Below are positions 1 to 9,676 of a stretch of DNA of 64,000 nucleotides, piece by piece. Source of the stretch: Phycisphaeraceae bacterium D3-23 (GTDB taxonomy: Bacteria > Planctomycetota > Phycisphaerae > Phycisphaerales > Phycisphaeraceae); NCBI GenBank assembly GCA_039555135.1, contig CP114179.1, positions 186,001 through 250,000 on the forward strand. The letters run 5' to 3'. The translations under genes and the position numbers were made by a program. Position 1 is the first letter of the stretch. Each line of letters starts with the position of its first letter. The notes beneath the pieces were generated by a model, which saw only the letters and a list, made by a program, of their open reading frames with translations, ran no database searches and was not told where the DNA came from.

Positions 1-61
1 CCGGTTCCGGGCGGGCCACACGGCGGATTGATTTTGGGGGTACTTGATGGCTTGTGGACTC

Positions 62-94
62 GATCCGGGCCTTCGCGGACTCAGGCCTCGGCGT
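62..94 (+). repeat. Dispersed 33-nt repeat, copy H1
   Basis: These 33 nt lie about 30 nt past the stop codon of the minus-strand ugd gene. The same sequence recurs in inverted orientation at 55874-55906 with two differences (31 of 33), and a 14-nt core (CTTCGCGGACTCAG) recurs at 63826-63839. All three copies are outside genes. The rest of bases 1-124 shows no gene. The function is unknown. Confidence 0.7.
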
Positions 95-124
95 GGGGCG
101 TTGTCGCGCAGAAGCTGTGCTGGA

Positions 125-1501
125 TTAGCTTGCGGCAACGCCGGACTGGTTTACGACCTCGCGGCCTACGGAGTAGTACGAGAACCCGTCTTCGCGCATC
201 GCCTCGGGTCGGTAGAGGTTGCGGCCGTCGAAGATGACGGGGTGGTTCATGCGGGCTCGCATCTGGTCGAAGTCCGGCTGCTTGAAGCTGGGCCAGTCGG
301 TGCAGATGATGAGCGCGTCTGCGCCATCGAGGACGTCGTAGGGGTCATCGACGTAAGTGATTTTGTCGCCCATGCCGTGGTCCTGGCATGATTCGTGCGC
401 GACGGGGTCGTGCGCGGTGACGGTGCCGCCCTGTTTGAGAACGGCTTGCATCACGGTCAGCGAGGGGGCTTCGCGGATGTCGTCGGTGCCGGGCTTGAAG
501 GCGATGCCCCAGATGCCGATCTTCTTGCCCGCGAGCCCGCCGGGGCCGAAGTGGGTGTCGAGTTTCTGGAGGAAGCGGTCGCGTTGGGCCTGGTTGACTT
601 TATGGACGGCGTCGAGGAGCTGGGTCGGTCGGCCGCAGTCTTCGCCCATGGAGATGCAGGCGAGTACATCCTTGGGGAAGCAAGACCCGCCGTAGCCCAG
701 GCCGGGGTACAGGAACTTGTTGCCGATGCGGCTGTCGGTGGTCATGCCGCGCCAGACCTCGTCGACGTCGCTGCCGTAGGCCTCGCAGAGGTTGGCGATC
801 TCGTTGATGAAGCTGATTTTCGTGGCGAGCATCGCGTTGGCGGCGTACTTGACCATCTCGGCCGAGGGGATGTCCATGACGAAGACGGGGTTGCCGTTGC
901 GGACGAACGGGTCGTAGAGTTTGCGGAGTCGTTCGCCGGTGCCTTCGTCTTCTGCGCCGATGACCACTCGGTCGGGCTTGTTAAAGTCGTTGATCGCGGC
1001 GCCTTCTTTGAGGAACTCGGGGTTCGAGCCCATCTTGAACGGCTTCTTGGTGTGCTTGGCGATCTCGGCTTGCACCTTCTTATTGGTGCCGACGGGGACG
1101 GTGGACTTGACGACGATAATCTTAGCGCGGCGCTCTTCGTCGCCGCCACCCGTGGCGCCCGGCGCGGCTTCGATGGCCTTGCCGATGTCGGCGGCCGCGG
1201 CGAGGACGTACTTAAGGTCGGCGCGACCGTTGTCATCGCTGGGCGTGCCCACGCAGATGAAGATGACTTCCGCCGACTGGTAGGCCGGCGCGGCGTCGGT
1301 GGTAAAGTTGAGTCGGCCGGCCTTGTGGTTGCGGCTGATCATCTCGTCCAGGCCCGGCTCGTAGATCGGCGAGATGCCGTTGTTCAGCTTGTCGATCTTG
1401 TTTTGATCGATGTCCAAACACGTCACATCATTGCCGACGTTTGCAAAGCAGGTGCCCGTCACCAGGCCGACATAGCCGGTCCCAACCATCGTAAGGTGCA
1501 T
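125..1501 (-). CDS. ugd: UDP-glucose 6-dehydrogenase
   Basis: The 458-residue protein oxidises UDP-glucose to UDP-glucuronate with two NAD+, feeding capsule and exopolysaccharide synthesis in the cytoplasm. The N-terminal Rossmann motif GTGYVG is at residues 7-12, followed by STVPVGT (about 133-139) and NPEFLKEG (160-167). The active-site motif GGSCFPKD carries the catalytic Cys274. Length and domain order (NAD-binding, central helical, UDP-binding) match the family. The ATG has an AGGGAGA Shine-Dalgarno upstream. It is divergent from the sulfite reductase gene. The related UDP-ManNAc dehydrogenase family is an alternative, but the close match to bacterial UGDs makes Ugd the better call. Confidence 0.95.
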   Translation of the reverse strand: MHLTMVGTGYVGLVTGTCFANVGNDVTCLDIDQNKIDKLNNGISPIYEPGLDEMISRNHKAGRLNFTTDAAPAYQSAEVIFICVGTPSDDNGRADLKYVLAAAADIGKAIEAAPGATGGGDEERRAKIIVVKSTVPVGTNKKVQAEIAKHTKKPFKMGSNPEFLKEGAAINDFNKPDRVVIGAEDEGTGERLRKLYDPFVRNGNPVFVMDIPSAEMVKYAANAMLATKISFINEIANLCEAYGSDVDEVWRGMTTDSRIGNKFLYPGLGYGGSCFPKDVLACISMGEDCGRPTQLLDAVHKVNQAQRDRFLQKLDTHFGPGGLAGKKIGIWGIAFKPGTDDIREAPSLTVMQAVLKQGGTVTAHDPVAHESCQDHGMGDKITYVDDPYDVLDGADALIICTDWPSFKQPDFDQMRARMNHPVIFDGRNLYRPEAMREDGFSYYSVGREVVNQSGVAAS

Positions 1502-1630
1502 CGTTAGATCTCCCTGATCGTGGCCCGCGGGCCGAGTAAAACATTATCTTAGCACCGTTATCTTCGGCCAGCAGGGGCCTTCAATGCAGTCACACGGCGG
1601 ATTTCACGGGATACCCCTTACAAGAAACGC

Positions 1631-1658
1631 TTGCCCGGGTTTTCGCCCGCTCTACAAT
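1631..1658 (+). promoter_or_regulatory. Candidate sigma-70 promoter for sulfite reductase
   Basis: TTGCCC (1631-1636) and TACAAT (1653-1658) are separated by 16 nt and point toward the sulfite reductase start about 46 nt downstream. The spacing and the -10 fit a housekeeping promoter; no experimental support. Confidence 0.5.
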
Positions 1659-1704
1659 GGTTCGTTTTGCCCGACTCGGCCGATAACCCCGGAGCTCAAG
1701 CCCC

Positions 1705-3591
1705 ATGGCCCCCGCCAAGACCCCCGACCTCAACCTGCGCACCCCCGCCGACCAGCACAACAAGGTCGAGCAGTACAAGCGCGACTCCGCCGGCGTCGTC
1801 GGTGCCCTGCCCGAGCACGTGCGCGACCTGGACAACGGCAACCTTGCCGAGGACTCCGAGCAGCTCGCCAAGAGCCACGGCATCTATCTCGAGTACAACC
1901 GCGCGCAGACCGGCCGCGAGAAGGACTGGCTCTACATGGTCCGCGTGACCGTGCCCGGCGGCGGGTCGTTCACCGCCAACCAGTGGCGTGTCTTCGACCA
2001 GATCGCGGACAAGTACTGCGACCACAACCCCGACGGCGGCGCATCCCTCCGGCTCACCACGCGGCAGAACATCCAGTACCACTGGCTCAAGAAGCCCGAC
2101 CTGGTCAACCTCGTGCAGGACGTCGCGACGACCGGGTTCTACACGCTTAACGGCTGCGGCGACAATGTCCGAAACGTCATGGGATGCCCGCTGAGCAAGT
2201 TCAGCCCGATCTGCGACGCCAACAAACTTGCGCACGAGTACGGTGACTACTTCCGCCTGCCCGCCGCGCCGCACATCCAGGTCTTCGCCGTCGACCCCAA
2301 CCACATCGACGACCCGGCCCAGCAGTACGGCTACGGCAAACAACTGCTCAACCGCAAGTTCAAGATCGCGTTCGCCGCGGCGACGCGCGACGCCGAAGGC
2401 AACGTCGTCGGCGACAACTGCGTCGAGGCCCGCGCCTGTGAGATCGGCGTCGCGCCGGTCGTCGAGCACGAAAAAGTCGTCGCCTACGAGGTCTTTATCG
2501 GCGGGGGCCAGGGCGAGAAGAACGGCAAGCCGACCTTCGCGGGGATGGCGTTGCCGTTTGCCCGCGTCGCGCCGGAGAACCTGTTCCCCACGATGAAGGC
2601 CATCGTCGATGTGCACAAGGAATGGGGCGATCGGCAAAACCGGGTGTGGGCCCGCATGAAGTATGTCGTTCAGAAGCAGGGCATCGCGTGGTACCAGGAG
2701 CAGGCCCGCGCGCTGGGTGCCGAGTTCGAGCCGCCGGACCCCGGCTTCGATATCGGCCCGCGCCACATGCACCACGGCTGGCAGACGCTCGAAACCACGG
2801 GCAAGCTCGCCTACGGCGCTTACATCGAGAACGGCCGGCTGATCGATGTCGAGGACGCGGCGGGCAACGGCCGGCAGAAGGCGATGGTCCCCGCACTGCT
2901 CGACAAGTTCGGCTGCGAGCTGATGATCACCGCGAACCAGGACCTGCTGTTTACCGGCATCGACCCCGAGGCGAAAGCCGACTTCGACGCCGCGCTCGCC
3001 GAGTTCGGCTACGGGACGCGCAACGGCAAGGCGTTCTCGTCGCTGCGTGTGCTGTCGGGCGCCTGCGTCGGGCTGCCGACGTGCCGACTGGCGTACACCG
3101 ACTCCGAGCACTGGGAGCCCACGCTGATGGACGAGCTCGAAGCGCTGGGCTACGGCGACATGCAGGAATCCATCGGCGTCACCGGCTGCGAACGCCAATG
3201 CTTCCGCCCCGCCACCAAGACGATCGGCTGGGTCGGCCAGGGCCCCGACCAGTACGCGCTCAAGCTCGGCGGCTCCGAGGATGGACGCTACCAGGGCCAG
3301 TGGGTCACAGGGCCCAACCCGGACAAGCCCGAGCGCGGCGAGCAGTGGCTGCTGCGCCGCGTGAGCAAGAAGGACGCCGTCACCGTCACGGCCGCGCTGT
3401 TCGACTTCTATAAGTCCGGCCGCGAAGACGGCGAGGACATGGGCGCGTTCCACCGCCGTGTCGGCATGGACGCGATCGTCGCGCACCTGCGCGCACTCGA
3501 TACGACGAGCGGCCTCTTGAAGAAGACATTCCCCGCGCCGTTCCAGCCGTACGATGTGTATGCGAACCCAGTCGAAGACGCGCCGGCGTGA
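1705..3591 (+). CDS. cysI: Assimilatory sulfite reductase hemoprotein (siroheme/4Fe-4S)
   Basis: The 628-residue protein is a nitrite/sulfite reductase reducing sulfite to sulfide with six electrons. It has two ferredoxin-like half-domains and two siroheme/Fe-S domains. The cluster ligands are visible as Cys454-x5-Cys460 and Cys495-x3-Cys499 (TGCERQC). The siroheme-binding segment RLTTRQNIQYHWL lies near residue 115-127. No flavoprotein subunit (CysJ) is adjacent, so the electron donor (ferredoxin or an unlinked flavoprotein) cannot be told. A nitrite reductase of the same superfamily is an alternative, though the CysI-like overall sequence favours sulfite. A long open frame on the opposite strand is a GC-driven shadow. 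Confidence 0.9.
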   Translation: MAPAKTPDLNLRTPADQHNKVEQYKRDSAGVVGALPEHVRDLDNGNLAEDSEQLAKSHGIYLEYNRAQTGREKDWLYMVRVTVPGGGSFTANQWRVFDQIADKYCDHNPDGGASLRLTTRQNIQYHWLKKPDLVNLVQDVATTGFYTLNGCGDNVRNVMGCPLSKFSPICDANKLAHEYGDYFRLPAAPHIQVFAVDPNHIDDPAQQYGYGKQLLNRKFKIAFAAATRDAEGNVVGDNCVEARACEIGVAPVVEHEKVVAYEVFIGGGQGEKNGKPTFAGMALPFARVAPENLFPTMKAIVDVHKEWGDRQNRVWARMKYVVQKQGIAWYQEQARALGAEFEPPDPGFDIGPRHMHHGWQTLETTGKLAYGAYIENGRLIDVEDAAGNGRQKAMVPALLDKFGCELMITANQDLLFTGIDPEAKADFDAALAEFGYGTRNGKAFSSLRVLSGACVGLPTCRLAYTDSEHWEPTLMDELEALGYGDMQESIGVTGCERQCFRPATKTIGWVGQGPDQYALKLGGSEDGRYQGQWVTGPNPDKPERGEQWLLRRVSKKDAVTVTAALFDFYKSGREDGEDMGAFHRRVGMDAIVAHLRALDTTSGLLKKTFPAPFQPYDVYANPVEDAPA

Positions 3592-3604
3592 TGCGTGCAA
3601 TGCG

Positions 3605-4066
3605 TTACACGAAATAGTCAAACAACAACCAGGTCGACCAGATCACCGGCACCGATGCGATCCCTACCCCGACCACGGAGAGCGTTCGGCCCGAGCTGAG
3701 CTTGAGACGGCCCACCAACTCGCAGATCAGTACGAACACCAGTACCAGCACAAATTTATAGACAATCATCCCCTCGAGATCGAAGCGCTGGATCACCATC
3801 TCGGCGATCGCGTTGACCTCGCGGCCACCCTTGGTGAGGATCACCCAGGTCAGCATGATGTCCAGCGCCGAGAAGAGCAGCAGCCAGGTGTATGCGTTGG
3901 GGAACAGCATGGGCCGAGAGCCGAACAACCCGCGGACCGCTTCGCTGGCGTTCATCGCTTCGGGCTCTTGCTCCGCCGATCTCTCTACGGCTTCCACCGC
4001 TTGAGCCGTAGGCCCAGCCAGACCTTCGGGTTCGGCGGCGGGCTCGTGTTGTTCACCATCGGTCAT
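3605..4066 (-). CDS. Small membrane protein, DUF5658-like
   Basis: The 153-residue protein has an acidic, Glu/Ala-rich N-terminal stretch of about 50 residues followed by three hydrophobic segments (about residues 58-77, 103-118 and 128-150). The first contains a NAYTWLLLFSALDIMLTWVI pattern with an Asp inside the helix, and the loop has GGREVNAIAE. This resembles short planctomycete proteins annotated DUF5658; I know no biochemical role. It follows the beta-hydroxyacid dehydrogenase gene by 8 nt on the same strand and may be co-transcribed. Its 3' end faces the sulfite reductase gene. Confidence 0.6.
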   Translation of the reverse strand: MTDGEQHEPAAEPEGLAGPTAQAVEAVERSAEQEPEAMNASEAVRGLFGSRPMLFPNAYTWLLLFSALDIMLTWVILTKGGREVNAIAEMVIQRFDLEGMIVYKFVLVLVFVLICELVGRLKLSSGRTLSVVGVGIASVPVIWSTWLLFDYFV

Positions 4067-4074
4067 GTGAGATC

Positions 4075-5022
4075 CTAGGGGGACGCGTCGCCCGGGGGGC
4101 CGTCGGGATCGGTGAAGCTGAAGTCGGCGAGGGCTTCGAGGGCCTTGGCCATCGCCTGCGTCCCTAGTCTACCGCCACCCTGCGCCGCAACGCTGCGGAA
4201 ATACCCTTGTGCCGTCGCGGTCCCGGCGATCGGGAGCCCGACGCGCTGGGCCGTGTCTTGCACGATCCCCAAGTCCTTGAGTACCAAATCGACCATAAAC
4301 CCCGGGTCGTGGTCGCCCTGAGCGATCTTCGGCCCCAGGTTGCTGATCTGCCACGAGCCGCCCGCCCCGCCGGCGACGACCTCGATCATCTTCTCGACAT
4401 CGAGCCCGACCTTCTTCGCCAATGCTGCCGCCTCGCACACGCCGACGAGCGCATTGACCACCGCGACCTGGTTGCACGCCTTGCACGCCTGCCCCATGCC
4501 GGGGCCGCCCAGCCGCACCACGCTCTTGCCGACGACATCAAGCATCGGGCGCACGCGATCAAACGCCACCTCGTCCCCACCGCACATGATGCTCAGCGTC
4601 CCCTGCTGCGCACCGACATCCCCGCCCGAGACCGGCGCATCAATCAGCGTCACGCCGCGCTCGGCCAGGCGCTGCGCAAACCCCTGCGTCGCGATCGGCG
4701 CGATCGTCGAGTGGTCCACGACAACCAGCCCCTCGGCCGCGCCATGGATCAAGCCGTGTTTGTCTGAAAACAACACATGCTCCACGTCAGGTGTATCGGT
4801 GACGTTGATAAACACGAAGCCGCCCGCACCGACCTGCCGCGCGACCTCGGCCGGCGACTCGGCACGCTGCGCGCCGTCGGCGACCAGCGCATCGCCCTTC
4901 GATGCCGTGCGGTTGTAGACGACCAGTGGATAGCCGGCCCGCATCAGGTTGCGTGCCATCGGCTCGCCCATGATGCCCAGCCCGATGTAGCCGAGGGTGG
5001 GTGTATCTGTACTCGCTGTCAA
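4075..5022 (-). CDS. NAD(P)-dependent beta-hydroxyacid dehydrogenase
   Basis: The 315-residue protein belongs to the 3-hydroxyisobutyrate dehydrogenase / 2-hydroxy-3-oxopropionate (tartronate semialdehyde) reductase family. The N-terminal dinucleotide fold shows GLGIMGEPMARNL, followed by the substrate-binding motif DAPVSGGDVGAQQGTL. The catalytic lysine region is GQACKACNQV, where Lys is the expected acid. The C-terminal helical NAD-binding domain is complete. An AGGGAGCG Shine-Dalgarno precedes the ATG. The amidohydrolase lies directly upstream on the same strand. The substrate cannot be fixed from sequence; glyoxylate-derived or valine-derived hydroxyacids are both possible. Confidence 0.85.
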   Translation of the reverse strand: MTASTDTPTLGYIGLGIMGEPMARNLMRAGYPLVVYNRTASKGDALVADGAQRAESPAEVARQVGAGGFVFINVTDTPDVEHVLFSDKHGLIHGAAEGLVVVDHSTIAPIATQGFAQRLAERGVTLIDAPVSGGDVGAQQGTLSIMCGGDEVAFDRVRPMLDVVGKSVVRLGGPGMGQACKACNQVAVVNALVGVCEAAALAKKVGLDVEKMIEVVAGGAGGSWQISNLGPKIAQGDHDPGFMVDLVLKDLGIVQDTAQRVGLPIAGTATAQGYFRSVAAQGGGRLGTQAMAKALEALADFSFTDPDGPPGDASP

Positions 5023-5053
5023 GGGAGCGCTCCTTCAGTCGTTACGTACGTTA

Positions 5054-6310
5054 TCAGGTGAGGTCCAAAGGCTCGGCCCGCGCGTCTTTCGCCATCACTT
5101 GCTGAAGCGCATCTTCACCGCTGTCCGGTTCGATGTCGACCAGCGCGAATCTCGCGGGCGCGCCGGGCTGTAGTGTCGCGGTAACATCGGGCATGCGCAA
5201 CGCGCGAACGCCATTGATGGTAGCCATCCTGAGTAACGTGGCCGGATCGGCCCCGTCGCGCCGGTAGAGCAGCCGCATCGCGCCGAGCAGGCCCAACGGC
5301 TGCGGGTCGCCGGGGTCGCCACACACGATCGAGTCTGTGCCGAGTGTGACGTTGACTCCCGCACCGAGCATGTCACGGTAGCGGTGTGGCGGGTGGCCAT
5401 CGTGCGGGTGGCCGAAGTATGCGCTCGCGGCCGGGCAGTACGCGACAGAGGCGTTCGTATCAGCGAGCAGCGCGATGTCGTCGTCATCGACATAGTTGCA
5501 ATGCGCAAGCAGCCAGCCGCCGTCGCTTGCCGCGCGTTCGAGGTGCGGACGCATCCACTGCACCGGCGAAACGCCTTGGCCATAGCCCGATGCGAAGCGG
5601 TCCTGCCATCGGCCGATCGACCGGATAAAGTCCATCTTCGCGCCCGACAGCGACGCGACAAACGCGAGTTCGTCCAGCGTCTCGGCCAGGTGCGTCGAGA
5701 TCGGCCGTCCGGACTGTGCCGCCGCGGCGTACAGCGCGGGGCCCGCCGAGTAGGGCGCGTGGGGCTGGAGCCCGTCGCGCCCCAGCGCCGCCTCGGCCAA
5801 GCCCTCCGCGTCGTTGGGCGGACCGAGCCCGAACGCCTCGATATACGTCACCCCCGCCAGCCCCTCCGACCGCCTGGCCTCTGCGACCTGCGTGAATCGG
5901 CTGATGTCGCCCACTGCCTGCACGCCCGACGCGCGCGACATCGCCGCCCCGGCCTTGGCCGCCTCGACAAACCACCCCGCGTCGGGCGTTACCCCGGGCC
6001 CCGGGTCGGTGGGCCAGTGCGACCGCAGCATCTGGACCCAGCCGACAAATCCCCTGGCCGGGTCGTAGGGCTGCGGCCCTACGGCGGTCAGGTCGAGATG
6101 GGCGTGGGCGTTCACAAACGCGGGCAGCACCAGCGTCTCGGGCAGCTCGATCAGCGTCGCACGCTGCATCACCTCGACCGGGACGACGCCGGGGCCTCCA
6201 CTTGCGACAACTTGTCCACGTTCGACCCACACGACGCCGGGCGAAGCCGACACCCCCACCGCGTCCCGCACCGCCCCGGCCTGTATAACTGTAACTGGAC
6301 CTTGTTTCAT
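5054..6310 (-). CDS. Amidohydrolase-family metal-dependent deaminase/hydrolase
   Basis: The 418-residue protein has the TIM-barrel metal-binding set of the amidohydrolase superfamily: HxH in NAHAHLDLT, a His in STHLAET, a His in LLAHCNY and the catalytic Asp in LGTDSIVCG. The N- and C-terminal beta-sandwich segments are present. These features fit the TrzA/SsnA/aminodeoxyfutalosine-deaminase type of aromatic-amine hydrolase. Aminodeoxyfutalosine deaminase (menaquinone synthesis) is one candidate, but no other futalosine-pathway gene is in the window. GAAGAG precedes the ATG as Shine-Dalgarno. It is probably co-transcribed with the dehydrogenase that follows after 31 nt. Confidence 0.8.
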   Translation of the reverse strand: MKQGPVTVIQAGAVRDAVGVSASPGVVWVERGQVVASGGPGVVPVEVMQRATLIELPETLVLPAFVNAHAHLDLTAVGPQPYDPARGFVGWVQMLRSHWPTDPGPGVTPDAGWFVEAAKAGAAMSRASGVQAVGDISRFTQVAEARRSEGLAGVTYIEAFGLGPPNDAEGLAEAALGRDGLQPHAPYSAGPALYAAAAQSGRPISTHLAETLDELAFVASLSGAKMDFIRSIGRWQDRFASGYGQGVSPVQWMRPHLERAASDGGWLLAHCNYVDDDDIALLADTNASVAYCPAASAYFGHPHDGHPPHRYRDMLGAGVNVTLGTDSIVCGDPGDPQPLGLLGAMRLLYRRDGADPATLLRMATINGVRALRMPDVTATLQPGAPARFALVDIEPDSGEDALQQVMAKDARAEPLDLT

Positions 6311-6558
6311 GGCTCTTCAGTCGCGGACCCGATAATCAGTAGGCGGGTCGGCCCCCAAGCGCGGGTGGCCGGTTTCGCTGTCAGCAGTCAGCCGCTAAAC
6401 TCCACACCGGAGGCGGTGATTTTAGCCGTACCACACCCCCACCGCATCGGCCCCAAGCCGCTGCGGCGGATCACGCACAACTTACCGTTCATGGATCGAA
6501 CCCTAAGACCGCCCCGGCTCAACCAGCCGTTCGGGCTCCACCGGAAGGATACCCCCCG

Positions 6559-7482
6559 ATGACCCTCACCCGCCTGCTTACCACCGCCACCCTCCTCGTC
6601 GCCGCCGGGCTATCCACCGGCTGCGTGGCCAACTCGTCGCTTGACGACATGACCGAGATCAACCGCCGACTCGAAGAGCGCATCGTCGATCTCGAATCCC
6701 AGGTCGCACGCCTGCGTTCGACCATCGCGCAGAAGGACGAGACCATCGGCATGATGCGCGGCCGAGGTGATGCGAGCACTGCCATGGCCGCCCGTCTGGC
6801 CGAAGAAGAAGCCGCGCGCGCCCGACTCCAGGCCGAGCTCGACCGCGCGAATTTGCAGCTCGCCAACCTCGCCGACCAGCAGCCCGAGATCATCATCCGC
6901 GACGTCCTGCCGCCCGAAGTGAGCGACGCCTTGGCTGAGCTCGCCCGTGCCAACCCCGACCTGATGACGTTCGATGAGCAGCGCGGCATGATCCGCCTGC
7001 GCAGCGACCTGACGTTTGCGCTTGGCTCGGCGACTGTCAACGAAGGTGCACAGGATGCGCTCGCGCGGCTCGCCCGTGTACTCAACGACGGCCAGGCCCG
7101 TAACTTCGACATCATGGTCATCGGCCACACCGACAACGTGCCCGTCACCTCCGCCAACGGCCGGCAGCTGCACATCGACAACCGCGGCCTGTCGAGTAAC
7201 CGCGGCGACGCCGTCGCCCGTGTCCTCGAAGCCAACCAGATCGCCGCCGGACGCCTGACCTCCGGCGGCCGGGGCGAGACCCAGCCCATCGCCGCCAATG
7301 GCGAACGCGGCAACCAGCAAAACCGCCGCGTCGAGATCTTCCTCACCAAGGCCGGCGAACGCCCCGCCGCCAACAACGCTCCCGCCCCCGTCCAGCCCGT
7401 ACGCGGCAACGCCGAGACCGCGCCACGCCCCGGCGTCGTCGAAGGCCGGCCCGAAGTCGAAGACGACAGCGCCTTCAAGTAA
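6559..7482 (+). CDS. OmpA-family outer-membrane lipoprotein
   Basis: The 307-residue protein starts with a signal peptide ending in LSTGC (Cys22), a somewhat loose lipobox. Residues of about 35-110 are charged and heptad-like (RLEERIVDLESQVARLRS), predicting a coiled coil. The C-terminal OmpA/MotB peptidoglycan-binding domain shows GHTDNVPV and the NRGLSSNRGDAVARVL region. A Pro/Ala-rich tail of about 40 residues follows. It probably links the outer membrane to peptidoglycan. A rho-independent terminator follows at 7530-7555. The coiled coil plus OmpA arrangement also resembles soluble MotB-like proteins, but no motor partner is adjacent. Confidence 0.88.
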   Translation: MTLTRLLTTATLLVAAGLSTGCVANSSLDDMTEINRRLEERIVDLESQVARLRSTIAQKDETIGMMRGRGDASTAMAARLAEEEAARARLQAELDRANLQLANLADQQPEIIIRDVLPPEVSDALAELARANPDLMTFDEQRGMIRLRSDLTFALGSATVNEGAQDALARLARVLNDGQARNFDIMVIGHTDNVPVTSANGRQLHIDNRGLSSNRGDAVARVLEANQIAAGRLTSGGRGETQPIAANGERGNQQNRRVEIFLTKAGERPAANNAPAPVQPVRGNAETAPRPGVVEGRPEVEDDSAFK

Positions 7483-7529
7483 ACACAGCACCGCGATGTA
7501 ACAAGCCGTTACAGCCCCCGCCTTAGACA

Positions 7530-7555
7530 CAGCCCGCCCAGCGCGGGCTGTTTTT
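7530..7555 (+). terminator. Rho-independent terminator after the OmpA gene
   Basis: CAGCCCGC pairs with GCGGGCTG around a 5-nt loop, followed by TTTTT. It sits 48 nt past the OmpA-family stop codon. Confidence 0.85.
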
Positions 7556-7614
7556 CGTTTACATCCTGGCCACGTGTGCTACATTGGTTTGCTACCGACC
7601 CCAGGAAAATTCAC

Positions 7615-8751
<1,137 letters not shown>

Positions 8752-8810
8752 CAGGTACGGTGTGTGGGCGAGTCTGCGAGCGATCCCCACCAGGCCGATG
8801 ACGCAACGGT

Positions 8811-9638
8811 CTATTCAAAAAACTGCGGCGCGTACGCGGCGGCCTGCTTGATGTCGCCGATGCGGTCGTCGCCCGCCTCGCGTTCGATGACCATGTCGCC
8901 GGCGTAGCCCGCGTCCTTGAGGACACCGAAGAAGGCGTCCCAATTCACTTCGCCCGTGCCGACGGTGACTTCCGCGCCCCAGGCGCCGGGTTCAGGCGGG
9001 CGGGTCGCGTCCTTGAGGTGGACCTGGCGGATGTACGGGAGCAGGTGGTGCATCGCGGCGATGGGGTCGCCCATGCCGTAGAGGATCATATTGGCGGGGT
9101 CGAAGTTGACGCCGATGCGCTCGTCACTGGCGTGCGCGAGGAATCGACCCAGTGACTCTGCGGTTTCCTGGCCCGTTTCGAGAAGCAGCGATGCGCCGGC
9201 GGTATCGTGCAGGATCGATGCAAGCTGCTTGAGACGATCGACCATCTTGTCGTGTACGGCCTGGTCGTCCTCGGGGATAAACCCGGCGTGCAGCGAGACG
9301 GAGGGCAGCCCGAACTGCTTGGCGACGTCCGCAACCTTGCGGAAGTTTTCGACGTTGTTGTCCCAGTGTTCGTCGGGCACGACCCCGCCCGTGGCCATGA
9401 TGGTTGCGGGCGTGGTGTAGTCTTCACCGATCGGCGTGAACATGCCGGAGATGACAGTGACCCCCGCGTCGTCGAGCGCGGCCTTGGCGTCGGCCCACTC
9501 GGGCTGGAGCGCGACAGGGTCGAGGTGGAGCTGGACCCGATCGATCCCGATGTCGGCGGCGCTCTTGACGAGGCACTTGGGGCAGTTGGGCTGGGTCGAC
9601 CAGGAGCAGAAGGCGAGCGTGTCGGCGGAGAGGGTCAT
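8811..9638 (-). CDS. Sugar phosphate isomerase/epimerase-like TIM barrel
   Basis: The 275-residue protein has the AP-endonuclease-2/xylose-isomerase-like barrel. Likely metal ligands are the Glu in LLLETGQET, the Asp in NFDPANM, the His in QVHLKD and the Glu in MVIERE. In related planctomycete clusters such proteins act on keto-sugars as isomerases, epimerases or lyases. It is the last gene of a minus-strand block with a ROK kinase, a Gfo/Idh/MocA oxidoreductase and a second barrel protein, which suggests catabolism of a modified sugar. The exact substrate is unknown. Confidence 0.82.
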   Translation of the reverse strand: MTLSADTLAFCSWSTQPNCPKCLVKSAADIGIDRVQLHLDPVALQPEWADAKAALDDAGVTVISGMFTPIGEDYTTPATIMATGGVVPDEHWDNNVENFRKVADVAKQFGLPSVSLHAGFIPEDDQAVHDKMVDRLKQLASILHDTAGASLLLETGQETAESLGRFLAHASDERIGVNFDPANMILYGMGDPIAAMHHLLPYIRQVHLKDATRPPEPGAWGAEVTVGTGEVNWDAFFGVLKDAGYAGDMVIEREAGDDRIGDIKQAAAYAPQFFE

Positions 9639-9676
9639 GGTGGGGTTCCGGTTGGCGTTGCGGCGAACGCGATAGT

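Noticed and set aside
1696-3621. Long open frame on the minus strand, antisense to the sulfite reductase
   Set aside because: It is a GC-rich shadow: the plus-strand protein has clear Fe-S and siroheme motifs, and the antisense translation has no recognisable domain.
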